NCBI GenBank assembly: GCA_963792875.1
Contig: CAWBXV010000006.1
Location: forward strand, 310,001 to 374,000
From: JAHEGP01 sp963792875
Lineage (GTDB): Bacteria > Pseudomonadota > Gammaproteobacteria > Pseudomonadales > JAHEGP01
Length of the DNA: 64,000 nucleotides
Direction: 5' to 3'
The notes under the pieces are model-generated. The model was not told the origin of the DNA, searched no databases, and worked only from the letters and a program-made list of their open reading frames with translations. Numbering within the stretch: the first letter of the stretch is position 1; each line of letters opens with the position of its first letter. The position numbers and the translations under genes were made by a program. Positions 1-8,740 of the stretch are shown piece by piece.

Positions 1-833
1 TGGACGGTCTCCTCGACGCGGCCGCTGTCGTACAGCGAGGACTCCAGATAGAACTGGTCGAATTCGACGCCAAAGGCCTGTAGATCGAGGTCTTGCTCGT
101 GCCGCAGATAGGCTACCGCAAAGTGGCGGATGGCCTCGAGGTCGTCCGGGTCGGCGGCGCCCTGCACGTGCTGGTCGGCGGCGTCGATGCGGGCGCCGGC
201 CATGTAGTCCCGCGCTACCTCGCTGATGTATTCCCCGCGATAGCCGTCCGGCGGCCAGCCCGGATCGCCGGGCTCCAGTTGTCGGCAGCGTGCCTGCACC
301 GACAGGGCGAGGTTATGGATCTGCTGTCCCGCGTCGTTGTAGTAGAACTCTCTGACCACATCCCAGCCGTTGGCGCTGAGCAGGCGGCAGAGGCTGTCGC
401 CCAGCGCCGCGCCGCGGCCGTGGCCGACGTGCAGGGGGCCGGTGGGGTTGGCCGATACGAACTCGACCTGCACCTTGCCGCCCCCGCCGGCGTCGTTGCA
501 GCCGAAGCGGCTGCCGGCGGCGATGATATGCCCCACCACGGCATAGCTGGCGCTGTCCCTGAGGCGGAAATTGATGAAGCCCGGCCCGGCGATCTCGACG
601 CCGTCGATGTAGGGGTTGTCCGGCAGCGCCGCGACGATCAACTCGGCCAGCCGGCGTGGTGGCATTCCCGCGTGGCGGGCGGCGCTCATGGCGAGGTTGC
701 TGGCCAGGTCGCCGTGGCTCCTGTCCCGCGTATGCTCTACGTGTACTTGCGGTGATGCGTCCGGGGGCAGGATGCCGTCGCTGCGCAGTTGATCCAGTGC
801 CTGTCGCAGCAGGTCAGAGAGGGCGTTTTTCAT
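1..833 (-). CDS. argS: Arginyl-tRNA synthetase, N-terminal part (runs off left edge)
   Basis: Class I aminoacyl-tRNA synthetase that charges tRNA-Arg with arginine in the cytoplasm. Reading leftward from the ATG at 833 gives about 277 open codons that begin MKNALSDLLRQALDQL and reach the window edge without a stop, so roughly the N-terminal half is present. Residues 1-115 look like the ArgS-specific N-terminal tRNA-binding domain. Residues 127-140 read SANPTGPLHVGHGR and contain the HVGH form of the class I HIGH ATP-binding signature (135-138). The KMSK loop lies outside the window. It shares its orientation with priA, 82 bp upstream, as in many gammaproteobacteria. Identification is firm; only the C-terminus is unseen. 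Confidence 0.95.
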   Translation of the reverse strand, partial: MKNALSDLLRQALDQLRSDGILPPDASPQVHVEHTRDRSHGDLASNLAMSAARHAGMPPRRLAELIVAALPDNPYIDGVEIAGPGFINFRLRDSASYAVVGHIIAAGSRFGCNDAGGGGKVQVEFVSANPTGPLHVGHGRGAALGDSLCRLLSANGWDVVREFYYNDAGQQIHNLALSVQARCRQLEPGDPGWPPDGYRGEYISEVARDYMAGARIDAADQHVQGAADPDDLEAIRHFAVAYLRHEQDLDLQAFGVEFDQFYLESSLYDSGRVEETV

Positions 834-915
834 AGGATATTGATTTCCATGAAACATTCGTGATTTTTGGGCGCCAGGGCGGGATTATCCCCGGAGCTGG
901 CGGCGTTGCCAACGC

Positions 916-3132
916 CTAGAAAAAATCTTGCGTATCGACATCGACGGCCCAGCGCAGCGCTCTGGCCGACGGTGCGGCCTCAAGCCAGGCCACGGCGGCG
1001 CCGATGGCGGCGTGCAGCGCGGCCCGCCTGGGGTGCTTGAAGAGCAGCTGCCAGCGATAGCGTCCCGCCAGGCGCGAAACGGGCGGCGCCAGCGGTCCGA
1101 CCAGGGTGAGGCCCTCGGGCCACTGCAGCTGCTGGCGCAGTGAGCGCAGCAGCAGGCGCGGCGCGTCCGGCTCCCTGCCGTCGCAGCGGATCATGGCGAT
1201 GTGACCGAACGGGGGCAGGCCGAGCTGCCGGCGACCTTCCAGCAGCGTCTCGCTGACCGGTCGATACTGGTCCTGGATCAGGCGCTGCAATATCGGGTGC
1301 TCGGGGCTGTGCGTCTGTATCATCACCTGCCCTGGCTTGCTGGCCCGTCCCGCCCGGCCCGCTACCTGCAGCAGCATCTGCGCGGTGCGCTCCGGGCCGC
1401 GAAAGTCGGCGCTGCACAGGCCGGCGTCCGCGTCGATGACGCCGACCAGGGTGACGTCCGGGAAGTGGTGCCCCTTGGCGAGCATCTGGGTGCCCACCAT
1501 GATGGCGGGCTCTCCGGATTGGATGCGCGCGAGAAACTGGTCCATCGAGCCCTTGGCGCGGGTGGTGTCGCGATCGATGCGCAGCACCGGTGTGGCGGCA
1601 TAGCGGTGCTGCAGGAACGCCTCCGAGCGCTCCGTGCCCTGGCCTACGCTCTGCAACTGGCGTCCGGCGCATTGCGGGCATTGCTGGGGCAGGGGATAGC
1701 GCGCTTCGCACAGGTGGCATCTGAGCGCCGCGTCCTTCTTGTAGACTACCGTCCTGGCGTCGCACTGCGCACACTGCGCGACCCAGCCGCAGCTGTGGCA
1801 CATGAGCGTGGGCGCGTAACCGCGGCGGTTGATGTACACCAGCGCCTGGTCGCCCCTGGCGATGGTGTGGTCCAGCGCGTCCAGCAGTTCGGCGCTGAAG
1901 CCCTCCTGCAGCGACTGGCCTCGCAGGTCGAGCAGTTGGTATTGCGGGGATGTGGCGCCGCCCGCGCGTTGCCTGAGGCAGAGCGAATGGTAGCGGCCAC
2001 TGTCGGCGTTTTTGAGGCTTTCGCAGGAGGGCGTGGCTGAACCCAGCAGTACCGGAATATGGGTCAGCTGCGCCCGCTTGACCGCCACATCTCTGGCGGA
2101 GTAGCGAAAGCCCTCCTGTTGCTTGTACGAGGAGTCGTGCTCCTCGTCTACGACGATAAGGCCCAGCTTGCGGAACGGCGTGAAGACCGCTGAGCGCGTG
2201 CCGATGACGATGCCGGCCTGCCCCAGGCGGGCGGCCTGCCAGGCCTGCAGGCGCTCGCCGTCGCTCAGGCCGGAGTGAACGGCGACGACGCCGCCGCCAA
2301 AGCGCCCGCGAAACCGCTCGATGGTCTGCGGGGTCAGGCCGATCTCCGGCACCAGCACCAGTGCCTGCCCGCCTCGCTCGAGCGTCTTGGCAATGGCGCG
2401 CAGGTACACCTCGGTCTTGCCGCTGCCGGTGATGCCTTCCAGCAGGAACGTTGCAAAGCGTCCCAGCCCCGCGGCGATCTGCTGCACCGCCTGCGCCTGC
2501 TCCTCGTTGAGCTGGGGGCCGGGCGCGCACTGCCTGCAGGCGGGGGCGTCGGGCAGGTCCCGCCGCTCGGCGGTCTGGCAGACCAGCCCCCGCTCTGCGA
2601 GCGCCTTGAGCGCGGTCGTCGAGAGCGCGGCCGAGCAGATGTCCTGCTCCGTCAGCGAGCCATGCCTGCGCAGATACTCCAGCGCCTGCCGTTGCCGCGG
2701 TGCCCGTGCCAGGGCCGCCTCGCCAAGCCCCAGGCCGAGCGGCGTCAGGCGCCATACCCGCTGGTCGCGGGCGTCGGGAGAGCGGCCCTTGCGCAGCGGC
2801 GGGGGCAGCGCGTGAAAAATCGCCTCACCTTGCGGGTGGCAATAGTAGTCGGCGGTCCATCGGATCAATGCCAGCAGGACTTCATCCAGCACCGGCTCCG
2901 CGTCCAGTGGCATGCCCGCGTGCCTGAGCTGCTCGCGCCCAAGCGCTGAAGTCGGCTTCAGGCCGAGCAGCACTCCCGTCAGGCGTCGGCGGCCGAATGG
3001 CAGCTGCAGGCGCATGCCGGGGCGAAGCGCCTCGATAGCGCAGCCCTCCGGCGGCAGGTAGTCGAACAGACGGCGCAGGGGGGTGGGCAGGGCGATCTCG
3101 AGAACTGGCGAAGGGGGGGCTGCGGTGGGCAT
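916..3132 (-). CDS. priA: Primosomal protein N' (replication restart helicase PriA)
   Basis: 3'-5' superfamily 2 DNA helicase that recognises stalled forks and reloads the replisome. The product is 738 aa, normal for the family. The N-terminal DNA-binding region precedes a Walker A GITGSGKT at residues 233-240. It continues with a DEEH box (VVDEEHDSSYKQ) and a cysteine-rich zinc region inserted in the helicase core (CHSCGWVAQCAQC, then CHLC and CPQC, eight cysteines in CxxC pairs). After that comes the helicase C-terminal motif VAGRAGRASKPGQV. I chose the ATG at 3132 (MPTAAPPSPVLEIALP); an in-frame upstream start at 3186 would add 18 atypical residues. It is divergent from rpmE and followed by argS. 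Confidence 0.96.
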   Translation of the reverse strand: MPTAAPPSPVLEIALPTPLRRLFDYLPPEGCAIEALRPGMRLQLPFGRRRLTGVLLGLKPTSALGREQLRHAGMPLDAEPVLDEVLLALIRWTADYYCHPQGEAIFHALPPPLRKGRSPDARDQRVWRLTPLGLGLGEAALARAPRQRQALEYLRRHGSLTEQDICSAALSTTALKALAERGLVCQTAERRDLPDAPACRQCAPGPQLNEEQAQAVQQIAAGLGRFATFLLEGITGSGKTEVYLRAIAKTLERGGQALVLVPEIGLTPQTIERFRGRFGGGVVAVHSGLSDGERLQAWQAARLGQAGIVIGTRSAVFTPFRKLGLIVVDEEHDSSYKQQEGFRYSARDVAVKRAQLTHIPVLLGSATPSCESLKNADSGRYHSLCLRQRAGGATSPQYQLLDLRGQSLQEGFSAELLDALDHTIARGDQALVYINRRGYAPTLMCHSCGWVAQCAQCDARTVVYKKDAALRCHLCEARYPLPQQCPQCAGRQLQSVGQGTERSEAFLQHRYAATPVLRIDRDTTRAKGSMDQFLARIQSGEPAIMVGTQMLAKGHHFPDVTLVGVIDADAGLCSADFRGPERTAQMLLQVAGRAGRASKPGQVMIQTHSPEHPILQRLIQDQYRPVSETLLEGRRQLGLPPFGHIAMIRCDGREPDAPRLLLRSLRQQLQWPEGLTLVGPLAPPVSRLAGRYRWQLLFKHPRRAALHAAIGAAVAWLEAAPSARALRWAVDVDTQDFF

Positions 3133-3255
3133 TATTGAGGGCGATCTGCAGTCCTTCTGCTCGGGGGCGCCGGTCAGCTGGCGCAAGTGGCGGCTCGGGG
3201 GCCTGGCGAATCGACCGCGCAGTGTAGCACGCGTGTCGCGGTATGGGTCCAGAAC

Positions 3256-3283
3256 TTGCGAAGCGGGCGGATTCTGATATTAT
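3256..3283 (+). promoter_or_regulatory. Probable sigma-70 promoter of rpmE
   Basis: TTGCGA at 3256-3261, a 16-bp spacer and TATTAT at 3278-3283, with a TG one base before the -10 (extended -10). It lies about 100 bp before the rpmE ATG in the gap between the divergent priA and rpmE genes, leaving a leader long enough for control of ribosomal protein synthesis. Predicted by eye only. Confidence 0.55.
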
Positions 3284-3382
3284 TCGCCGTCTTTTGCTTG
3301 GGCGGCCCAGGCAGATACGATCCGCAGCGCGGTGCCGGGCACCAGACCCGGTGGCGGCGCTCATCATTGACAGGTGCACCCC

Positions 3383-3598
3383 ATGAAGAAAGATATTCAC
3401 CCCGAATACAGCGTGATTACCGCCAATTGCAGCTGCGGCAATCAAATCCAGACGCGTTCGACGCTGCGCGAGGATATCCACATCGAAGTGTGCTCTGAGT
3501 GCCACCCGTTTTACACCGGCAAGCAGAAGGTGTCGGATACCGGTGGTCGCATCGATCGCTTCAACAAGCGCTTTGGTCGGCGCACGACCGGCGGTTGA
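3383..3598 (+). CDS. rpmE: 50S ribosomal protein L31, zinc-binding form
   Basis: Small protein of the large ribosomal subunit that helps bridge the two subunits. The 71-aa product starts MKKDIHPEYSVITANCSCGN and contains the four zinc cysteines of the C+ type L31 (C16, C18, C37, C40) and the family motif CHPFYTGKQK. The zinc-free paralogue that substitutes under zinc limitation is not in this window. I use the ATG at 3383; a GTG three codons earlier (3374) is in frame but unlike the family. The gene is monocistronic, with its own promoter upstream and a strong hairpin 24 bp after the stop. Confidence 0.97.
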   Translation: MKKDIHPEYSVITANCSCGNQIQTRSTLREDIHIEVCSECHPFYTGKQKVSDTGGRIDRFNKRFGRRTTGG

Positions 3599-3621
3599 TC
3601 GATCGTGCCCGGGGCCGTTGG

Positions 3622-3657
3622 TGCCGCCGCAGCTGGCGTGAACCAGCTGTGGCGGCA
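3622..3657 (+). terminator. Long hairpin behind rpmE, no U-tract
   Basis: TGCCGCCGCAGCTGG (3622-3636) pairs with CCAGCTGTGGCGGCA (3643-3657) around a 6-nt loop: 15 pairs, one of them G-U. No run of T follows, so it may act as an mRNA 3'-end stabiliser or Rho-assisted terminator, not as a textbook intrinsic terminator. Confidence 0.4.
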
Positions 3658-3749
3658 TCGCGTGGTTGGCCGGTGCAGCGTTGTCGGCAGCGCCGGCATG
3701 GGGTTCCAGCGTCCGCTCTAGCGAGGCTTTGCCTGAAGGCGAGGCTCGC

Positions 3750-4541
3750 GTGCGCGGCCGTGAGCATTGCCTGAGGCCGTTGCTGGCTGCGCTGCTGGTG
3801 CTGGCACTGATCGGCCGGTGCGAGGCGCGGTGTTCGCTCCAGGGCGCGTCGACGCCGATCGAGGTCGTCACCGTGGTCGATGGCGACACCCTGGCGCTCA
3901 AAGGCGGGGCGCGCTTGCGGGTCATCGGCGTCAATAGCCCCGAGCTCCGTCATGGTGATGGCGTGGATGAACCCCTGGCCGCCGCAGCCCGGGGCGCAGC
4001 GCAGCGCTTTGTCGCGCGGGGTCGCGCGGCAGGCCTGCTGATGCAGTCCGGGGTCGAGCGCAGCGATCGCTACGGGCGCTTGCTGGGTCACGTGTTTCTG
4101 GCGGACGGGAGCGGCAGCCTGGCAGCGGCGCTGATCGCCGAGGGCCTGGCCTGGCGAGTGGCCATACCGCCCAACCTGGCCTATCAGGAGTGCCTGTCGC
4201 AGGCTGAACTGAGCGCTCGCGTTCAGCGCCTGGGGGTCTGGTCCGACGCCTATCGGCGCCAGCAGGAGCGCGCCGCGCTGCGGGCCGGGTTCCAGGTGAT
4301 CAGGGCCCGCGTCGTCGGTGTGCATTTCGGCGAGAGCTGGTGGTTGGACACGGATGCCGGCTTCACGGGCAGGGTGATGCGCTCCGACCAGTCCGGCTTT
4401 GCGCGCGATCAAGTGGCGCAATGGGTTGGCGATGAAGTCGAAATGCGTGGCTGGATGTACCGCCGCGCCGACGGTGCTGCTGGCCGCGCAGCGTGGGTGC
4501 TGCTGCTGCGGCATCCCTCTGCGCTGCGATCCGGGGGGTGA
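3750..4541 (+). CDS. Exported thermonuclease-family (SNase-like) protein
   Basis: Staphylococcal-nuclease fold protein, probably cutting nucleic acid outside the cytoplasm. From the GTG at 3750 it is 263 aa. A hydrophobic stretch (LRPLLAALLVLALIG) just after the basic N-terminus looks like a signal peptide. The nuclease signature VVDGDTLALKGGARLRVIG follows, with NSPEL for the usual D/N-T/S-PE element, and SDRYGRLLGHVFL carries the second catalytic arginine. The C-terminal 80 residues form an extra OB-like or unassigned segment. I prefer GTG 3750 because AAGGCGAG sits about 7 bases before it; a TTG at 3666 is also in frame. A nuclease of this type is often found between rpmE and the malic enzyme gene in pseudomonads, which supports the assignment. 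Confidence 0.8.
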   Translation: MRGREHCLRPLLAALLVLALIGRCEARCSLQGASTPIEVVTVVDGDTLALKGGARLRVIGVNSPELRHGDGVDEPLAAAARGAAQRFVARGRAAGLLMQSGVERSDRYGRLLGHVFLADGSGSLAAALIAEGLAWRVAIPPNLAYQECLSQAELSARVQRLGVWSDAYRRQQERAALRAGFQVIRARVVGVHFGESWWLDTDAGFTGRVMRSDQSGFARDQVAQWVGDEVEMRGWMYRRADGAAGRAAWVLLLRHPSALRSGG

Positions 4542-4697
4542 TCTGCGCCGGTCTGCTGCCGCGTAATGGCGCTTGTTAGACCCAAATGAATTATATATGC
4601 TGAATGATCGCGCAAAGCGTCAGTCGGAGTTCGTCACCGCTGATTTTGGGGGTTGTTTAGCCTGACGCCCCATTCGGATTCCCTTTGGAAGCTTTCC

Positions 4698-5948
4698 ATG
4701 AGTGACTTTAAAAAAGCAGCGCTGGATTATCACGCCTTGCCAAAGCCCGGCAAAGTGGCCATTCAGATCACCACGGCGGCCCGGACGCAGTGGGATCTGG
4801 CCCTTGCTTACAGCCCGGGGGTGGCAGAGCCGGTCCGCGCCATTGCGGCGAACCCCGAGGACGCCTATCTCTACACGGCCAAGGGCAATATGGTCGCCGT
4901 CATTACCGATGGCAGCGCGATTCTCGGCCTTGGCAATCTGGGGCCTCTGGCGAGCAAGCCGGTGATGGAAGGCAAGGCGCTCCTGTTCAAGCGTTTTGCC
5001 GACATCGATGCCATCGATATCGAGGTCGACGCGGCCAGCGCCGGCGCCTTTATTGACACGGTCGCCAATATCGCCGGGACCTTCGGTGGCATCAATCTGG
5101 AAGATATCCGCTCGCCTGAGTGTTTTGAAATCGAGCGCGCCCTCGTCGAGCGCTGTGATATTCCGGTATTTCACGATGATCAGCATGGCACGGCCATCGT
5201 TACCGCGGCCGGTTTGCTCAATGCCCTGGAGATTCAGGGCAAGGCGCTGGCGTCGGCGCGCATCGTCTGCCTTGGTGCGGGCGCCGCTGCGATCGCCTGT
5301 ATGCGCCTGCTGGTTGCCCTGGGCGCCGGCAGGGAAAATATCTTTATGCTGGATAGGCGTGGTGTGATTTACGCCGGGCGGGATGGTCTCAACCAGTACA
5401 AAGAGGAGTTTGCCAACGATACCAAGGCGCGCAGCCTGGCCGATGCCTGCGAAGGTGCGGATGTGTTTATCGGTCTGTCAGGCGCCAATCTGTTGATGCC
5501 GGAAGTGCTGCAGCGGATGGCGCCAAAGCCGGTGGTGTTCGCCTGTTCCAATCCCGACCCCGAGATTACCCCGGAAGTGGCGCGGGCGGCGCGCGATGAC
5601 CTGATCATCGCGACCGGCCGCTCCGACTATCCCAACCAGGTCAACAATGTGCTTGGCTTTCCCTTCATTTTTCGCGGGGCGCTGGATGTGCGTGCCGCTG
5701 CGATCAATGAAGAGATGAAAATCGCCGCGGTCCATGCCCTGTGCCAACTGACCAGGGAGCCCGTACCGCAGTCCGTGCTCGACGGGAGTCATGAGCAGGC
5801 CCTGAGTTTTGGCCCGGAATACATCATTCCAAAGCCCTGGGACCCGCGCCTGCTGGGTGTCGTGAGCGATGCCGTGGCGAAGGCGGCAATTGCCACCGGC
5901 GTGGCCCGCAAAGGCTACCCGCAGCACTACCCGCTGACGGCACTTTGA
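4698..5948 (+). CDS. maeB: NADP-type malic enzyme, short form without phosphotransacetylase domain
   Basis: Oxidative decarboxylation of malate to pyruvate, feeding gluconeogenesis and NAD(P)H supply. The 416-aa product begins MSDFKKAALDYHALPKPGK. It shows the malic-enzyme N-terminal motif AYSPGVAEPVRAIA, the catalytic lysine region GKALLFKRFADIDAID, the metal-binding motif FHDDQHGTAIVTAAGLL and the nucleotide-binding IVCLGAGAAAIACM. E. coli MaeB is about 760 aa because of a C-terminal phosphotransacetylase-like domain; here the protein stops at about 416 aa with no remnant downstream, so this is the natural short class. The start at 4698 is preferred to a TTG at 4653. Position between rpmE and mrcA is conserved in Pseudomonas-like genomes. 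Whether it prefers NAD or NADP cannot be read from sequence alone. Confidence 0.9.
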   Translation: MSDFKKAALDYHALPKPGKVAIQITTAARTQWDLALAYSPGVAEPVRAIAANPEDAYLYTAKGNMVAVITDGSAILGLGNLGPLASKPVMEGKALLFKRFADIDAIDIEVDAASAGAFIDTVANIAGTFGGINLEDIRSPECFEIERALVERCDIPVFHDDQHGTAIVTAAGLLNALEIQGKALASARIVCLGAGAAAIACMRLLVALGAGRENIFMLDRRGVIYAGRDGLNQYKEEFANDTKARSLADACEGADVFIGLSGANLLMPEVLQRMAPKPVVFACSNPDPEITPEVARAARDDLIIATGRSDYPNQVNNVLGFPFIFRGALDVRAAAINEEMKIAAVHALCQLTREPVPQSVLDGSHEQALSFGPEYIIPKPWDPRLLGVVSDAVAKAAIATGVARKGYPQHYPLTAL

Positions 5949-6067
5949 GGCTGTAGTGCGGCGCCTGCCCCGCGCTGCGGTGGGGCACGACTCCCTGCCC
6001 TTGCCGCGGTCTGCCCTGACCGGTTAGTGGCAGCAGGGAGCGCGGTGTGCGCGCCGCGTCGCGTGAC

Positions 6068-8569
6068 TCAGAACAAATCCTCCTCGACTGCATTTTCTCT
6101 TCTCCCGCTGCCGCTCCTGGCGCTGCCACCGGCGGGGTGTGCGTACTCCGTCGGCACATTCTCGACGCGGAAGATCTCGGGTATCGCGTCGCTCTGCTGG
6201 GGTTGAGCCAGCAAACCGGTTTCGGGATCGATGCGCACGGTGGCGATGCCATCGGGCTGTGGCCAGTCGTCGATCGGCTTGTCGGCCAGTGCCGCTTTCA
6301 TATAGTCGATCCAGATGGGCAGCGCGGCGCTGCCGCCGAATTCGCGGCGGCCCAGGAATTCGTTCTGGTCGAAACCCAGCCAGGTCGTAGTGACCACCGA
6401 GCGCGTATACCCCGAGAACCAGGCGTCGGTCGGGCCATTGGTGGTGCCGGTTTTGCCGCCGAGGTCGGGCCGTTTCAGGGCGCCAGCCCGCGCGGCGGTT
6501 CCCCTGGTAACCACGTCTTTCAGCATGCTGGTGATGAGGTAGTTGACGCGCTCGTCCATGACGCGCTCGGCCGGCAGGGCTTCGGGCGCCTGCAAGCGCT
6601 GCGCGGCGTCCTCAGCGGGCGGTGCCGCCGGTGCGTCGGCGCTGATGGCTGCGTCGTCCGCGTCCGCCGCCGGCTGTGATCCTGTGGCCAGGGGGTCGTC
6701 CTCGCATTGCCGGCAGGCGACGCGGGTCTGGGCGAAGTAGATCGGGTCTCCCTGCGCGTCGCGGATCTCCTTGATGAGGTAGGGCGACACGCGGTAGCCG
6801 CCATTGGCCAGCATGGCATAGGCGGTTACCAGCTCCATCGGGCTGATGGTGAGCGTACCCAGCGCCAGCGACAGGTCCCGCGGCAGGTCCGCCTCCTGGA
6901 AGCCGAACTGCTTGGCGTACTCGATGGTATTTTTGATGCCCACCGAGCGCAGCAGCCGGATGGAGACCAGATTGCGGGACAGGTAAAGCGCCTTGCGCAG
7001 TCGCGTCGGTCCATAGAAGCGCCCGCTGGAATTGACCGGGCGCCAGGTGGCTTCCATGCGCTTGTCTTCAAATACCACGGGCGCGTCGTTGATGATGCTG
7101 GCGGTGGTAAAACCGTGCTCCAGGGCCGAGGCATAAAGGAAGGGTTTGAAGGCTGAGCCCGGCTGGCGTTTGGCCTGAGTTGCCCGGTTGAACTTGCTCT
7201 GCGCGAAGTCCAGTCCTCCGACGATTGCGAGGATGGCGCCGTCCTGGGGGTTCAGTGACACGAGCGCTGCCTCCGCCTGCGGCACCTGTGCCAGTCGCCA
7301 GCCGTTCTTGGCGGGCATGATGCGGATGACATCGCCCACCGTGAAGACAGCCTTGGCAGAGGCGGGAGTCCGCCCGACGCTATCCACGCTGAGGTAGGGC
7401 TTGATGCTTCCCAGGCCATCCTTCCAGCCCAGCACCACGGTTTCCCCATTGCCGCGCAGCGCCGTCAGCTGCTTGTCCGCCACGGCGACCACTGCGGCGG
7501 CCTCACGCCCGGCGATAGCCGGTATGGTGGACAGCGAGCGGCGCCAGTCATCCAGTGGCGGTGAGCCGGCGGCCGCTCCTGCCAGATCGAGTCGAGCCTC
7601 GAGTTTGCGGTAGCCGTGGCGATCATCGTAGTTCGTCAGGCCGGCCAGTACAGCGCGATCGGCGCTGGCCTGCAGCTTGCTGTCGATGGTGGTGATGACG
7701 TTGAAGCCGCTGGTGTAGGCCTCTTCGCCGTAGCGCTCGAACATCTCGGTGCGCGCCATCTCTGCGGCCCAGGGCGCATCGAAGCCCGGCACAGTGCCAT
7801 GGTAGCTCGCCGTGACGGGCTGACTGCGCGCTTCATCGTGGCGCTCCCTGGGAATCTTGCCCAGCGCCAGCATGCGTCCGAGAATCCAGTTTCTGCGGGC
7901 CAGTGCGCGTGACGGGTTTGCCAGCGGATTGAAGCTGGAGGGTGCTTTGGGCAAGCCGGCGATCATCGCCAGCTGCGCCAGGTTCAGTTCACCGATGGGC
8001 TTGCCATAGTAGGTCTGAGCGGCGGCGCCCACGCCGTAGGCGCGATTCCCCAGATAGATTTTGTTGACGTACAGTTCGAGGATTTCCTCTTTGCTCAGTT
8101 CCTGCTCGATGCGCAGCGCCAGCAGTATCTCCGTGAACTTGCGGGTAAAAGTACGATCCTTGGAGAGAAAGTAGTTCTTGGCGACCTGCATGGTGATGGT
8201 CGAGCCGCCGGACTGGATGCTGCCGGTCGATACCAGTTCACCCGCCGCCCGCAGCAGACCCGTGAGATCGACGCCGTGGTGCTGCAGAAAACGATCGTCC
8301 TCCGCCGCCAGAATGGCATTGATCAGGTCGGGCGGAACCTCGCCATAGGTCACGGGATCGCGCTTTTTCTCACCGAATTCGCCGATCAGGACACCTTCAG
8401 CAGCAAAGACCCGCAGCGGAATCTGCAGCTGCACGTCCCGCAAGGCGTCGACCGAGGGCAGGCTCGGGCTGAGGTACAAGTAGATGCCGGCGGCGACGGC
8501 AATGATGCTGGCCGCACCAAAAATGGCACTCCAGGCGATAAATTTCAGCGCGCGATTGCGAATGGACAT
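6068..8569 (-). CDS. mrcA: Penicillin-binding protein 1A (class A, bifunctional)
   Basis: Inner-membrane peptidoglycan synthase with glycosyltransferase and transpeptidase activities. The 833-aa protein has an N-terminal membrane anchor (IAWSAIFGAASIIAVAAGIYLYL, residues about 12-34). The GT51 domain follows, with catalytic AAEDDRFLQHHGVD and GGSTITMQVAKN. A middle OB-like insertion precedes the transpeptidase domain, which has the serine motif SAFK (in QPGSAFKPFLY), SRN (in LYLSRNLVSIRLL) and KTGT (in GGKTGTTNGPTDAWF). The C-terminal tail is Gly/Ser/Arg/Glu rich. It is divergent from pilM across a 171-bp gap, exactly as ponA and pilM are in Pseudomonas. Confidence 0.96.
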   Translation of the reverse strand: MSIRNRALKFIAWSAIFGAASIIAVAAGIYLYLSPSLPSVDALRDVQLQIPLRVFAAEGVLIGEFGEKKRDPVTYGEVPPDLINAILAAEDDRFLQHHGVDLTGLLRAAGELVSTGSIQSGGSTITMQVAKNYFLSKDRTFTRKFTEILLALRIEQELSKEEILELYVNKIYLGNRAYGVGAAAQTYYGKPIGELNLAQLAMIAGLPKAPSSFNPLANPSRALARRNWILGRMLALGKIPRERHDEARSQPVTASYHGTVPGFDAPWAAEMARTEMFERYGEEAYTSGFNVITTIDSKLQASADRAVLAGLTNYDDRHGYRKLEARLDLAGAAAGSPPLDDWRRSLSTIPAIAGREAAAVVAVADKQLTALRGNGETVVLGWKDGLGSIKPYLSVDSVGRTPASAKAVFTVGDVIRIMPAKNGWRLAQVPQAEAALVSLNPQDGAILAIVGGLDFAQSKFNRATQAKRQPGSAFKPFLYASALEHGFTTASIINDAPVVFEDKRMEATWRPVNSSGRFYGPTRLRKALYLSRNLVSIRLLRSVGIKNTIEYAKQFGFQEADLPRDLSLALGTLTISPMELVTAYAMLANGGYRVSPYLIKEIRDAQGDPIYFAQTRVACRQCEDDPLATGSQPAADADDAAISADAPAAPPAEDAAQRLQAPEALPAERVMDERVNYLITSMLKDVVTRGTAARAGALKRPDLGGKTGTTNGPTDAWFSGYTRSVVTTTWLGFDQNEFLGRREFGGSAALPIWIDYMKAALADKPIDDWPQPDGIATVRIDPETGLLAQPQQSDAIPEIFRVENVPTEYAHPAGGSARSGSGRRENAVEEDLF

Positions 8570-8740
8570 GGGTCTTTGTCACCAACTGGAGAATCGGCTC
8601 ACAAATTCGTTATCGAATTTTTCAGGTGCCCATTATAAGCCGATATTCGCCCGGGATTCATTTGCGGAAACGGAAATCGTGAGTTTTACTTATTTACACT
8701 ATTCACGCCCCTTGCGTAGCCGAAACATAGGAATATCAAT

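Noticed and set aside
980..2755. 591-codon frame overlapping priA in another phase
   Set aside because: Ala/Arg/Gly-rich composition typical of shifted frames of a high-GC gene; priA itself has all its motifs.
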